A program made the translations under genes and the position numbers. From assembly GCF_003469205.1 (NCBI RefSeq), contig NZ_QSIN01000019.1:1-11677 (forward strand): a stretch of 11,677 nucleotides of DNA. Direction: 5' to 3'. Source of the DNA: Collinsella sp. AM33-4BH. GTDB taxonomy: Bacteria > Actinomycetota > Coriobacteriia > Coriobacteriales > Coriobacteriaceae. Below, in pieces: positions 1 through 5,894 of this stretch. The notes beneath the pieces were generated by a model. That model was not told the origin of the DNA, did not search any database, and saw nothing but the letters and a program-made list of their open reading frames with translations. Positions within the stretch are counted from its first letter, which is position 1. Every line of letters starts with the position of its first letter.

Positions 1-45
1 ATGCGGCGCGCTGCGCGCCCCGCACAGGCTAAAGCCTTTAACGGA

Positions 46-71
46 AAGAGGCGGGCAATTGCCCGCCTCTT
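46..71 (-). terminator. Perfect 26-bp palindrome, probable terminator of the mobilisation operon
   Basis: The 13-bp arms (AAGAGGCGGGCAA / TTGCCCGCCTCTT) match without a mismatch. The hairpin lies one base past the stop codon of the last minus-strand mini-gene. On the minus strand the second arm runs into CTCTTTCCGTT, a short T-rich tail. A perfect palindrome can also work in the other direction, but the plus-strand tail is less T-rich. A second, weaker GC hairpin (GGCGCG / CGCGCC) lies at 5-19. A protein-binding site is the alternative reading. Confidence 0.6.
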
Positions 72-72
72 C

Positions 73-144
73 TCACATCACCCACTTGAACACGGCACGG
101 AACAGCCAGACGAAAAAGCCCAGCGTGACCTTAAGCGCCGCCAT
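73..144 (-). CDS. 23-residue hydrophobic mini-protein at the end of the mob operon
   Basis: I do not recognise this gene. It is a short ATG-to-TGA frame that starts 7 bases after the stop of the preceding 184-residue gene and ends one base before the terminator palindrome. The peptide begins MAALKVTLG and then has an aromatic, hydrophobic stretch (LGFFVWLFRAVFKWVM) broken by one arginine and one lysine, so it could be a short membrane or amphipathic helix. Ribosome-binding sequence is only modest (AGAGG and GGTAGG upstream, the latter overlapping the previous stop), so translational coupling is likely if it is made at all. The fit between the upstream stop and the terminator argues that it is real; its shortness argues for caution. 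Possible roles, all inference, are a small membrane partner of the mobilisation apparatus or a toxic peptide. Confidence 0.45.
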   Translation of the reverse strand: MAALKVTLGFFVWLFRAVFKWVM

Positions 145-151
145 GAGGAAC

Positions 152-706
152 CTACCAAGCCTCTTCATCGACGTCACCCCAATCTTCCTTGACCTTGCGG
201 GCGCCCTCGTCGGCGCCCTCCTCCTTCTCTTGCGCGAGCAGCCTCGCCAGCTCGTCGGGCACGCCCGGGACCTCTGCCCTCCCCAGAGCGCGCTGCAGGT
301 CCCTTATCTGCGATTTCAGCGGTTTTGAGGGAGGGCCCACGTGCTCGCGGTAGCAGGCGCCGATCGCGGCCGCGTCGCACAGGAAGCCCCGCACCCGGGC
401 GAACGCCTCGTCGCCGTCGAGCAGGACGCGGCGGGCTCGCCCCAGCTCGGCCTCCGAGGCCAGCATGAAGCGCCAGCCACGGGACCTGCGCGCGGCCGGT
501 ATCCCGTCCGCGGGCGCGTCGGCGCGCCAGTCGTCGCGCACCTGGTGCCAGTTCGCCGTGAGCCAGAGCCCCTTCTCGGGCTCCTCCCGCATCTCGAGCT
601 CGAACTCCGTGAGCATGTTCGCGCCGGAGAACGGCGACCCCTCCGTGAACGAGAGCGTGTCGAACAGCGTCGTCCTGCCGCCCTCGTACTCTATCCTCAC
701 CATCAT
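152..706 (-). CDS. Hypothetical 184-residue protein coupled to the relaxase gene
   Basis: I do not recognise a family. The frame is open further upstream (to 793), but the start chosen is the ATG at 706: it forms an ATGA overlap with the relaxase stop and has GAGAGGGG and GGAG just upstream; the ATG at 703 is equally possible. The N-terminal third (MMVRIEYEGGRTTLFDTLSF onward) looks like beta strands, with a WxxxWR-type stretch near residues 53-61. The middle is mixed. Residues 128-184 are a charged, probably helical tail rich in Glu, Asp and Lys, ending DVDEEAW. There is no signal peptide and no membrane segment. Being third in the mobC-relaxase operon with translational coupling, it is likely a relaxosome accessory or transfer-related protein, but this rests on position only. 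Confidence 0.75.
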   Translation of the reverse strand: MMVRIEYEGGRTTLFDTLSFTEGSPFSGANMLTEFELEMREEPEKGLWLTANWHQVRDDWRADAPADGIPAARRSRGWRFMLASEAELGRARRVLLDGDEAFARVRGFLCDAAAIGACYREHVGPPSKPLKSQIRDLQRALGRAEVPGVPDELARLLAQEKEEGADEGARKVKEDWGDVDEEAW

Positions 707-1974
707 CTCCGGCCCCTCTCCCTGCGCTGGTCCTGCTGGGCCCGCTGCCGCTCGGCGGCGAGGATGCGCTGTTGCTCGTCCGCTCGGTGGCACTGGCGCG
801 AATTGCCGCTGGCATCGTCGCGCCCTTCACCGTCCCCGTAGCGGGTCTTGAGCGGCATGAGCCCGTTCTCGGCCATGTAGGCGCGGGCGGCCTCGAGGCG
901 ACGGTATCCCTCGCCGCCCGCCTGGCCGCGCCGCTCGAGCGTCGCCATCCTGAGCCCGAACTCCTCGATGGACTCGACGTCGAACTTCGCGCACGTCTCG
1001 AGCGCCGAGGAGAGCCTGCTCAGCTCCGAGAGGTCGTTGAGCTCGAGGGCTCGCTCGGCGGCCTCGCGGATCCGCGCGGCGCTCGCGTCCGTGGGGCGGT
1101 AGGCGCCTTCGCGCTCGAAGCGCCGGCGCAGCATCTCCTTGCCGTAGACGAACCCCAGGCGCTCGCCGGTTACCTTCTTGGACGGTTCCTCCGCCAGGCT
1201 GAACACCCAGTCGTCCCGCCGCGCCTTGGCCGAGTTGTCGGCGACGTGCACGCCCAGGGCGTCGAGGATGCCGAAGAACTCCGCCTCGTCGCGCGCCGTG
1301 GTCTTGGCGAGCGCGACGCGGGCGCGGATGTCGCCGACCCACGAGTAGCCGCCCGAGCGCATGATCTCCTTCTCGGCCCGGCCCAGGTAGACGCTCCTGC
1401 GGCTCCTGGGCCCGCCCGCACCTGCCCGCCCGCGCGCCTTCGACGGAGATTCGGGCGCCCGGTCGTTGGAGAGCCCCGACAGCCCGCGCTCGCGCGCCAT
1501 GTCCTGCAGGTCTCGGTTGAGGTCCTCGGGGTGCTGGGTCTGCATGCGGTAGCCGGTGCGGAGGTTGGCGTTGTTCACGACGATGTGCGCGTGCGGTATG
1601 CCGCGGGCGTTGTCGTCGTGGTAGACGATGGCGATCTCGTGGTCGTCGAAGTGCCTGAGCGCCCACGAGCACGCGAGCTCGCGCAGCGTCGCCAGGTCGA
1701 TGTCGTCGCCGGGGTCCGGCGAGAGCACGAAGTGCTTGAACGTGCGCGCGGGCTTGCCCCTCCAGGGTGCGTCCGTGCCGAACGCGGCGCGCGTGGCGTC
1801 CATCTCGGCGTCCCAGGCGCAGGCCTCCTTGGCGTCTTCCCCCAGCGCGCCGGCGTCGCGCTCGTCGTAGCTCAGGTTGAACAGGTCGCGCGCCAGGGCG
1901 CGGCCTCCCTTCTCGAGGTAGCGGCGGATGCCGCCCGTCGAGCCGTGGCCGCTTATCGGCTTCAGGATCGGCAT
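703..1974 (-). CDS. Relaxase / mobilisation nuclease (MobP/MobQ-like, PF03432-type)
   Basis: Nicks one strand at oriT and stays bound to the 5' end to lead DNA into a recipient cell, using a type IV secretion system supplied by another element. The 423-residue protein has the expected N-terminal relaxase layout: a likely catalytic tyrosine at Y19 in GGIRRYLEKGGR, an FKHFVLSPDP strand near 79-88, and the metal-binding triad region HDDNARGIPHAHIVVNN with H119, H128 and H130 (HxH motif) followed by N134-N135. A basic linker (residues about 172-192) separates this domain from a helical C-terminal half with no helicase or primase motif that I can see. The start ATG at 1974 is preceded by GGAGGG and lies within the end of mobC (13-bp overlap). 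The stop is shared with the next start (ATGA). No tra or virB genes are visible, so the element is probably mobilisable rather than self-transmissible. Confidence 0.9.
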   Translation of the reverse strand: MPILKPISGHGSTGGIRRYLEKGGRALARDLFNLSYDERDAGALGEDAKEACAWDAEMDATRAAFGTDAPWRGKPARTFKHFVLSPDPGDDIDLATLRELACSWALRHFDDHEIAIVYHDDNARGIPHAHIVVNNANLRTGYRMQTQHPEDLNRDLQDMARERGLSGLSNDRAPESPSKARGRAGAGGPRSRRSVYLGRAEKEIMRSGGYSWVGDIRARVALAKTTARDEAEFFGILDALGVHVADNSAKARRDDWVFSLAEEPSKKVTGERLGFVYGKEMLRRRFEREGAYRPTDASAARIREAAERALELNDLSELSRLSSALETCAKFDVESIEEFGLRMATLERRGQAGGEGYRRLEAARAYMAENGLMPLKTRYGDGEGRDDASGNSRQCHRADEQQRILAAERQRAQQDQRRERGRR

Positions 1975-2408
1975 GGCGAGCCCTCCACGAGCGAGTCGGC
2001 GCCGATGCGACCGAGCTCCGCCGCCATCTCTCGGGCCGCGGCGTTCACGTCGGCGAGCTCGCGCTCGATCGTCGGGATGCTATCCGCGACGAGGTCGCGG
2101 TCGACGTGCCCGTGGCGGGCGTGGAAGTTGATGAGGTTCATCGCGTGCACGGCCTGGTTGTAGTGGTAGCCCCACTTCGTGAGCTCTCGCGACATCGCCC
2201 ACAGGGCTCTGCGGTCCACGAGTATGCGGTGCTCGTCTCCCGCGTTGGCCTCCGTCGACAGCGGTATGCGAACGAGGTAGCGCAGGTACTCCGACTTGCT
2301 GAGGCCGGCACGCTCGCACCGCTCGCAGAGCGCGTCGTAGTCGCCTCCCTCCATGCGGAACGTGACGCGGCGCTCCTTGCCTTTGGCGGCGCCGGCTTCC
2401 TCTTCCAT
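1962..2408 (-). CDS. mobC: MobC-like relaxosome accessory protein (ribbon-helix-helix)
   Basis: A 148-residue protein. Residues about 13-50 (RRVTFRMEGGDYDALCERC onward) form a ribbon-helix-helix of the kind found in MobC and other relaxosome proteins; the beta strand is RVTFRM and the second helix is LSKSEYLRYLVR. Residues 75-95 (LTKWGYHYNQAVHAMN) match the MobC signature around a conserved NQ-x-x-x-x-N segment. The C-terminal third is a long helix. MobC proteins bind near nic and help the relaxase open the origin. The ATG at 2408 has AAAGGA about 9 bases upstream. The gene overlaps the relaxase start by 13 bp, the normal mobC-relaxase order. The hairpin-rich gap directly upstream is the natural binding target. 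Confidence 0.85.
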   Translation of the reverse strand: MEEEAGAAKGKERRVTFRMEGGDYDALCERCERAGLSKSEYLRYLVRIPLSTEANAGDEHRILVDRRALWAMSRELTKWGYHYNQAVHAMNLINFHARHGHVDRDLVADSIPTIERELADVNAAAREMAAELGRIGADSLVEGSPCRS

Positions 2409-2618
2409 GGCGGATTCCTTTCCTCGGGCCCGCCGCGCGGCGGGCGCGTCTCTCTAGGGGTGCGGGGGATCCCCCGCAGGCGGCGGCCCGGCTCGGGCGC
2501 CGCCTCTGGGACCGGGCCTCGCGAAAGCGGGCTCCCGAACGGCCCGCGGCATGACGGGTCCGAGGCCGCCCGGTCCCCAAGTGCTATGGACGCCCGACGC
2601 GATGTCGGACGCCATAGG
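2409..2618. other. Candidate origin of transfer (oriT) with stacked inverted repeats
   Basis: This 210-bp gap lies between the parB stop and the mobC start and has no credible gene. It holds several hairpins: a perfect 18-bp palindrome at 2428-2445 (GCCCGCCGCGCGGCGGGC); a perfect 18-bp palindrome at 2461-2478 (TGCGGGGGATCCCCCGCA); a stem at 2479-2504 with 11 paired bases, a GCT loop and one bulged G; a long-range 10-bp repeat GGGACCGGGC (2508-2517) with GCCCGGTCCC (2568-2577) that encloses a CGC-GAAA-GCG mini-hairpin (2520-2529); and the post-parB hairpin at 2584-2617. Inverted repeats directly upstream of mobC and a relaxase gene are the usual setting of oriT. I cannot point to a nic site by matching a known consensus. 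The gap may also carry the mob promoter. Confidence 0.5.
2584..2617 (-). terminator. Inverted repeat just after parB, possible terminator or operator
   Basis: CTATGG (2584-2589) pairs with CCATAG (2612-2617), and CCGAC (2594-2598) pairs with GTCGG (2604-2608), with a small internal loop between the two stems and GCGAT as the apical loop. It begins one base after the parB TAG on the minus strand. There is no T tract after it, so a classic intrinsic terminator is doubtful; it could equally be the distal part of oriT or a protein-binding site. Confidence 0.35.
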
Positions 2619-3575
2619 CTACTTGCTGGATTTCGGGCCTGAGGCCCTTCTGCGGCGCTTTCGGGCATCGGTGCCCGCATCCGTGTAGGGCGCGGTCATG
2701 AGCGCCATCTCCCGCAGCAGCGAGAGGTCGGCCGGGCTCGGGCTCTCGGGCGGGCTCTCCAGGAAGTCGGCGACGAGCCTCGCGGCCTTCGCGATGCGGC
2801 CGTCGGGGCCTGCCTGCGTCTTGCCCTCGCTCCTCACGTAGTCGGAGAGCTCGCGCTTGGTGCGCCGCCAGGGCTCCATCGCGGCGTGCATCTCCGCCTG
2901 GCGCTCCTTCGGCATGCCCGCGAGCGTGCGCACCGCCTCGGCGCTGAGGTTGCCGCGGTCGGCCTCGGCGGCCCACTCGGGCGAGAGGTCCTCGGCGATG
3001 CGGCGGGCAAGCCTCTCCTCGCGCGCGATGGTCTTGCCGGAGACCTTGCGGCCCGTCTGCCGCTCGATGATGGCGGCCTTCACGTCGTCGACGCGCATGC
3101 CGGAAAGCGACGGGTCCTCGGAGCGCAGGCGCACGGCGTCGCCCCTGAGCGCCTCGGTCGCTGCGGCGCGCTCGGTCACGGTGAGCGCGCGGGTGAAGTA
3201 GTTCGCGGCGTGGAGCAGCGTCACCGCCCGCTCGTCGTCGATGCCCTCTATCACGCGGCAGGGCATCTTCTCGTAGGCGGGGTCGTCCTTGGCGAGCAGC
3301 GCGTAGGCGGCCTTGCGCCGGTGCCCGGAGACCATCTGCCACGAGCCGTCGCCGACCTTGCGCACGAGCGGCAGGTCGGTGAGGCCGTCCTCGCGTATGG
3401 ACTCGGCGAGCTCGGCTATCCCCGTTGGGTCCATGGAGTAGGCGGCGTTCGCCGGGTGGTCGGCGATGTCGGCCACCGCTATCTCGGACACCGGGTAGCG
3501 CCCGCGGGTGCGCGACGCGCCGTCGAGAAGCCCCGTGATGGTGAAGCCCGCGGCCACCTGGCTAGGCGAGCTCAC
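2619..3575 (-). CDS. parB: ParB-family partition protein
   Basis: Binds a centromere-like site and, with ParA, distributes the element to daughter cells. The 318-residue protein has a ParB/Spo0J N-terminal domain: SEIAVADIADHPAN near 30-43, a long helix ending in SIREDGLTDLPLVRK, and the SGHRRKAAYALL stretch (83-94), the counterpart of the GERRxRA nucleotide-binding box. A helix-turn-helix is likely around 160-195 (GRKVSGKTIAREERLARRI). The C-terminus is proline-rich and then strongly basic (DARKRRRRASGPKSSK). The start is a GTG at 3575, with GAGGTG upstream, 14 bp inside the end of parA, so the two are translationally coupled. It is stand-alone and of chromosomal/plasmid ParB size. A candidate site for its binding is the set of palindromes upstream of parA. 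Confidence 0.88.
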   Translation of the reverse strand: MSSPSQVAAGFTITGLLDGASRTRGRYPVSEIAVADIADHPANAAYSMDPTGIAELAESIREDGLTDLPLVRKVGDGSWQMVSGHRRKAAYALLAKDDPAYEKMPCRVIEGIDDERAVTLLHAANYFTRALTVTERAAATEALRGDAVRLRSEDPSLSGMRVDDVKAAIIERQTGRKVSGKTIAREERLARRIAEDLSPEWAAEADRGNLSAEAVRTLAGMPKERQAEMHAAMEPWRRTKRELSDYVRSEGKTQAGPDGRIAKAARLVADFLESPPESPSPADLSLLREMALMTAPYTDAGTDARKRRRRASGPKSSK

Positions 3576-4326
3576 GGGACACCTCGTCGGCGAGAGCTTC
3601 GTAGTCGCGTGCGGGGCGGCTCCCCGGCTCGAAGGCCGCCACCGGCTTCCATTGCCAGCTGCCCTCGCAGACCTTGCTGCTCGCGTGGATGACCGTCTCG
3701 AACTGCTCGCCCGGGAAGAACCCGTCGAGCACGGCCGCGCCCGTGGCCTCGGCGTTGGTCATGCGGCCGGGCACGCAGGTGCGCAGTATCTTCCATCTGG
3801 GCGTGGGCATGCGCAGAGCGTCCGCGATGGAGCGCGTCGCCTCCACGGTGAGCGCCGTGCCGCGCATCACGGTGGAGTCGAGCTTCACGGGGATGACGAC
3901 CATGCCGCCCTCCGTTGCGGCGAGGTAGGCGTTGAAGGCGAGCCTGCGCATCACGGGGCTGCAGTCGATGAGGCAGACGTCGTAGGAGCCCGAGGCGTCG
4001 TCGAGGGCGAACTTGAGGCGCTGCTCGCGCAGGAGCATCTCGTTCTGGTCGACGAGGTCGATGGTCGAGGCCACCACGTCGAGGCCCTCCCCGGCGGCGT
4101 AAGCGACCTCTTCCACGGGCGCGCCGCCGTAGAGCAGCTCGACCGAGGTGCGGCGCTCGGAGGCGGCGCGGTCGTAGAGGCCGAAGAAGTCGGTGGCAGA
4201 CGCCTGCGGGTCGAGGTCGACGAGCAGGGTCCGAAGGCCCCTGGCGGCGAAGATGGCCGCCAGGTTGACGGCGGTCGTCGTCTTGCCGACGCCGCCCTTG
4301 TAGTTGGAAATGGCTATCGTGCGCAT
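3562..4326 (-). CDS. parA: ParA-family partition ATPase
   Basis: A Walker-type ATPase that moves ParB-bound DNA by binding nucleoid DNA in its ATP form. The 254-residue protein starts MRTIAISNYKGGVGKTTTAV; the deviant Walker A motif KGGVGKTTT (residues 10-18) carries the signature lysine. Further motifs are LLVDLDPQAS (switch I, about 35-44) and VCLIDCSPVMRRLAFNA (Walker B/switch II). The frame is open to 4428, but the ATG at 4326 is chosen because the protein then begins directly at the first ParA strand and has GAGAGGA about 9 bases upstream. There is no N-terminal helix-turn-helix, so this is a small (type Ib-like) ParA; autoregulation would have to come from ParB or another factor. Three inverted repeats lie in its leader and upstream region. 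Confidence 0.93.
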   Translation of the reverse strand: MRTIAISNYKGGVGKTTTAVNLAAIFAARGLRTLLVDLDPQASATDFFGLYDRAASERRTSVELLYGGAPVEEVAYAAGEGLDVVASTIDLVDQNEMLLREQRLKFALDDASGSYDVCLIDCSPVMRRLAFNAYLAATEGGMVVIPVKLDSTVMRGTALTVEATRSIADALRMPTPRWKILRTCVPGRMTNAEATGAAVLDGFFPGEQFETVIHASSKVCEGSWQWKPVAAFEPGSRPARDYEALADEVSRELA

Positions 4327-4347
4327 GGGTCGCGTCCTCTCTAGCGT

Positions 4348-4383
4348 GGGGCGCGCCTCGCCGCATCCGGTCCGGCGCGCCCC
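4348..4383 (-). repeat. 10-bp perfect inverted repeat in the parA leader
   Basis: GGGGCGCGCC (4348-4357) and GGCGCGCCCC (4374-4383) are perfect complements separated by 16 bases. On the minus strand this lies about 20 bases before the parA start codon, so it would form a strong RNA hairpin in the 5' leader, or be an operator or centromere element at the DNA level. Confidence 0.5.
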
Positions 4384-4395
4384 GAGTCTCGGAGC

Positions 4396-4426
4396 GTCGG
4401 GACAAAACCGTACGGATTTGTCCGAC
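4396..4426. promoter_or_regulatory. Inverted repeat upstream of parA centred on CCGTACGG
   Basis: GTCGG (4396-4400) pairs with CCGAC (4422-4426) and ACAAA (4402-4406) with TTTGT (4417-4421), leaving one bulged G on the left; the centre is the palindrome CCGTACGG. It lies 70-100 bp upstream of parA and shares the CGTAC core with the larger palindrome beside it. A partition-site or operator role is inferred. Confidence 0.45.
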
Positions 4427-4434
4427 AAGCGGAG

Positions 4435-4476
4435 TGTACCACGAAAACGTACGTATATGTACGTTTTCGTGGTACA
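4435..4476. promoter_or_regulatory. 42-bp near-perfect palindrome upstream of parA (candidate parS or operator)
   Basis: The left half reads TGTACCACGAAAACGTACGTA and the right half repeats it in reverse complement; only one of 21 base pairs fails (4453 against 4458, in the central TATA). It is markedly more A/T-rich than its surroundings and lies about 110 bp upstream of parA, between the YraN-like gene's terminator and the parA leader. A long palindrome next to parAB is a natural centromere (parS) or operator candidate. It is followed by no T tract, so a terminator role is less likely. Confidence 0.55.
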
Positions 4477-4496
4477 GGGGCCGGTTTCGGGGGAAA

Positions 4497-4524
4497 GCCC
4501 GGCCCCGGGAGCCCGGGGCCGGGC
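4497..4524 (-). terminator. Strong GC hairpin, probable terminator of the YraN-like gene
   Basis: GCCCGGCCCCGGG (4497-4509) and CCCGGGGCCGGGC (4512-4524) are perfectly complementary across a 2-base spacer. On the minus strand the hairpin begins 7 bases after the stop codon at 4532 and is followed by TTTCCCCC, a short T run. This fits an intrinsic terminator separating this gene from parAB. Confidence 0.6.
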
Positions 4525-4531
4525 GCGCCGC

Positions 4532-4903
4532 CTAGGAGAGCGGCTCCATCTCGCCGAAGCAGTTGATGTGGTGGCGAAGGAGTGCGCGGTTCTCCTTGAC
4601 GACCATCATCGCCACCTCGTCGAAGCGGACCGGGGTGTCGGCGTAGTCGTCGCCGTTGCCGGCGAGCCACCTCGCCGCCAGCGCCTCGCGCAGCCCGCGC
4701 GCCCTGTGGGCCTCGGGGAAGCCGTCCGTCCCGATCCGGACCGTGGCGTCGACGAAGACCAGGGTCCCGTCCTCGTCCACCGCCACGAGGTCGATCCCGC
4801 CGATGCCCTCGGGTCCCTGCCAGGCCTCGTCGACGATCTCGTAGCCCTTGCGCTCGAGGAAGGCCTTGACCGCGCCCATCGCCTTTTCCTTCATGTCGTT
4901 CAT
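4532..4903 (-). CDS. YraN/UPF0102-like PD-(D/E)XK-fold protein with a degenerate active site
   Basis: A 123-residue protein that resembles the YraN (UPF0102) nuclease-fold family in layout: an N-terminal helix with AVKAFLERKGYEIVDEAW, then GGIDLVAVDEDGTLVFVDATVR (residues 35-56), which lines up with the family's GEIDL...VFVEVKxR core. The first aspartate (D38) is kept, but the usual Glu before it is Gly, the second acidic residue is D52 in place of Glu, and the catalytic lysine position is T54. Either the enzyme uses another residue or it is a non-catalytic DNA-binding version. Length is normal for the family. The frame is open to 5134, but the ATG at 4903 has AAGGAG at good spacing and removes a low-quality proline/alanine-rich extension. 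It is transcribed alone, away from the divergent plus-strand genes, and ends in its own hairpin terminator. Confidence 0.7.
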   Translation of the reverse strand: MNDMKEKAMGAVKAFLERKGYEIVDEAWQGPEGIGGIDLVAVDEDGTLVFVDATVRIGTDGFPEAHRARGLREALAARWLAGNGDDYADTPVRFDEVAMMVVKENRALLRHHINCFGEMEPLS

Positions 4904-5450
4904 GTCTTGCTCCTTAGACTCTGAGGCCCGCCCCTGTGGCGTGCCTTGCGCCGCGTGAGTCGCATGCAGCGCGGGCGTGCCTGCAAGGGAGGAAGCGAAG
5001 TCGGGCATGGAAATAGAAGTCTCCCGACGGCAGTTTTTCGCGTTGTTCGCGCGCGGAGCGCATGGGGCGAAGAACCCGAAAAAGTGTCGCGGCCCTTGCT
5101 GGCCGCCTGCCGGCGTGCGACCCTGCGCGTCCAAGGAGCGCCGGGGCGGGTATTCGGATCAAAGGGGCGCAGGCGTGCGGCATGGAATCCGGCGTGGGCG
5201 CCGAGACCCTCCGGGCATGGGATGCGGCCCATCGGCGGTTGCTGGGCTCCCGCGGGGATTGACGACGACGTCGTGGCGGGGACGGAGGCGGGTTCCCGAG
5301 TCGCGGCGCCGCGGCATGAGTCGGGACGGACGGCTTTCCCGTGCCGCTTGCGGCCGATATGCGCACGGGACCGCGGGCGGCGAGATGGTTCTCCGCATGG
5401 AACGGCTACGGTGCTGCGCGACACGTCCGTTGAGAGAAGGAGGCGAGCTG
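4904..5450. other. 547-bp divergent intergenic region without a convincing gene
   Basis: It separates the minus-strand YraN-like gene from the plus-strand 91-residue gene and should hold both promoters. Open frames cross it on both strands, but none has a good start site or protein-like composition. I see an imperfect long inverted repeat (5034-5083), a GTCGGG/CCCGAC repeat (5000-5005 and 5023-5028) around the only A/T-leaning patch (GAAATAGAAG), and a 10-bp palindrome ACGACGTCGT at 5265-5274. No clear -35/-10 pair was found on either strand. Confidence 0.5.
5034..5083. repeat. 17-bp imperfect inverted repeat in the divergent region
   Basis: The arms TTTTTCGCGTTGTTCGC (5034-5050) and GCGAAGAACCCGAAAAA (5067-5083) match at 15 of 17 positions and enclose a 16-base loop. 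The arms start and end in five T and five A, respectively, which is unusual in this GC-rich DNA. It could be a regulator site, a terminator-like hairpin (T run in both orientations is on the outer side) or a recombination site. Confidence 0.45.
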
Positions 5451-5726
5451 ATGTTGAGCCACGAAGAGAAGTTGGAGCGCATCGAGCTCATCGATGCCGT
5501 GTGCGATGCCGGGAGGCTGGCGAGGGGCCTGGACCAGCTGCTCGAGTCCCTGGCGCATGCCGACCAGCTGGACCCGCTCGACGTCGAGGGGATTCTGGCC
5601 CTGAAGTCGATAAGTGAGAGGTGCGCCGAGCGCATCGGCGACGCCGCGCGAATCTTGGAGGCTCAGAACGAGGTTCTCTACGCCGAGGAATGGGCAAACG
5701 CCAAACCTCGCGAAAACGAGAGATGA
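5451..5726 (+). CDS. Hypothetical 91-residue acidic helical protein
   Basis: I do not recognise a family. The ATG at 5451 is preceded by a strong AAGGAGG 7 bases away, which fixes the start; the frame is open upstream to 4977 but that part has no protein-like character. The product is almost entirely predicted helix: MLSHEEKLERIELIDAVCDA, then GRLARGLDQLLESLAHADQL, a break at DPLD, and a third long helix from about 44 to 82. It is acidic, has two cysteines (C18, C58), and has no signal peptide or membrane segment. It lies 168 bp upstream of the ribbon-helix-helix gene, with a separate promoter in between, so it may be its own unit at the edge of the defence-like operon. A small regulator or a helical antitoxin-like protein are guesses only. 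Confidence 0.75.
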   Translation: MLSHEEKLERIELIDAVCDAGRLARGLDQLLESLAHADQLDPLDVEGILALKSISERCAERIGDAARILEAQNEVLYAEEWANAKPRENER

Positions 5727-5844
5727 GGACCCGAACGAAAGCGGCCATCCAAGCCCGATCAGGGCGTCCATCGCCGTCCGCGCTCATATAAAGCCTGGAC
5801 ATCGGCTGTCCTCGCATTCCCAGTGCCGCCGCGTGCCGTCGCGT

Positions 5845-5876
5845 TATAATGCTGCAAACGCATTTGTATTGCATTT
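5845..5876 (+). promoter_or_regulatory. Promoter -10 (TATAAT) with repeated GCATTT half-sites
   Basis: A perfect TATAAT is at 5845-5850. No good -35 lies at the normal 16-18 bp distance (the sequence there is around CAGTGCCG), so the promoter may be weak or activator-dependent. GCATTT occurs at 5860-5865 and again at 5871-5876, exactly 11 bp apart, and an inverted half-site AATGC overlaps the -10 at 5848-5852. Half-sites one helical turn apart over the start site are what ribbon-helix-helix repressors commonly use, and the first gene downstream encodes such a protein, so autoregulation is likely. Confidence 0.55.
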
Positions 5877-5894
5877 CGAGCGATGGGAGCGCAG

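Noticed and set aside
772..2163. Long plus-strand open frame (463 codons) opposite the relaxase and mobC genes
   Set aside because: It mirrors the coding frame of genes with clear motifs, has repetitive Val/Ala/Arg composition typical of GC-rich antisense frames, and no ribosome-binding site.
4327..4428. Upstream extension of ParA by 34 residues
   Set aside because: The extension has no counterpart in ParA proteins, runs through an inverted repeat, and the ATG at 4326 has its own ribosome-binding site.
4904..5134. Upstream extension of the YraN-like protein
   Set aside because: The ATG at 4903 has AAGGAG at ideal spacing and begins at the first helix of the family; the extension is low-complexity.
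5259..5264. TTGACG hexamer as a -35 promoter box
   Set aside because: The sequence 16-18 bp downstream is GC-rich with nothing like a -10 hexamer.
4977..5450. Upstream extension of the 91-residue plus-strand gene
   Set aside because: The strong AAGGAGG before 5451 fixes the start, and the extension is Arg/Gly-rich without protein-like structure.
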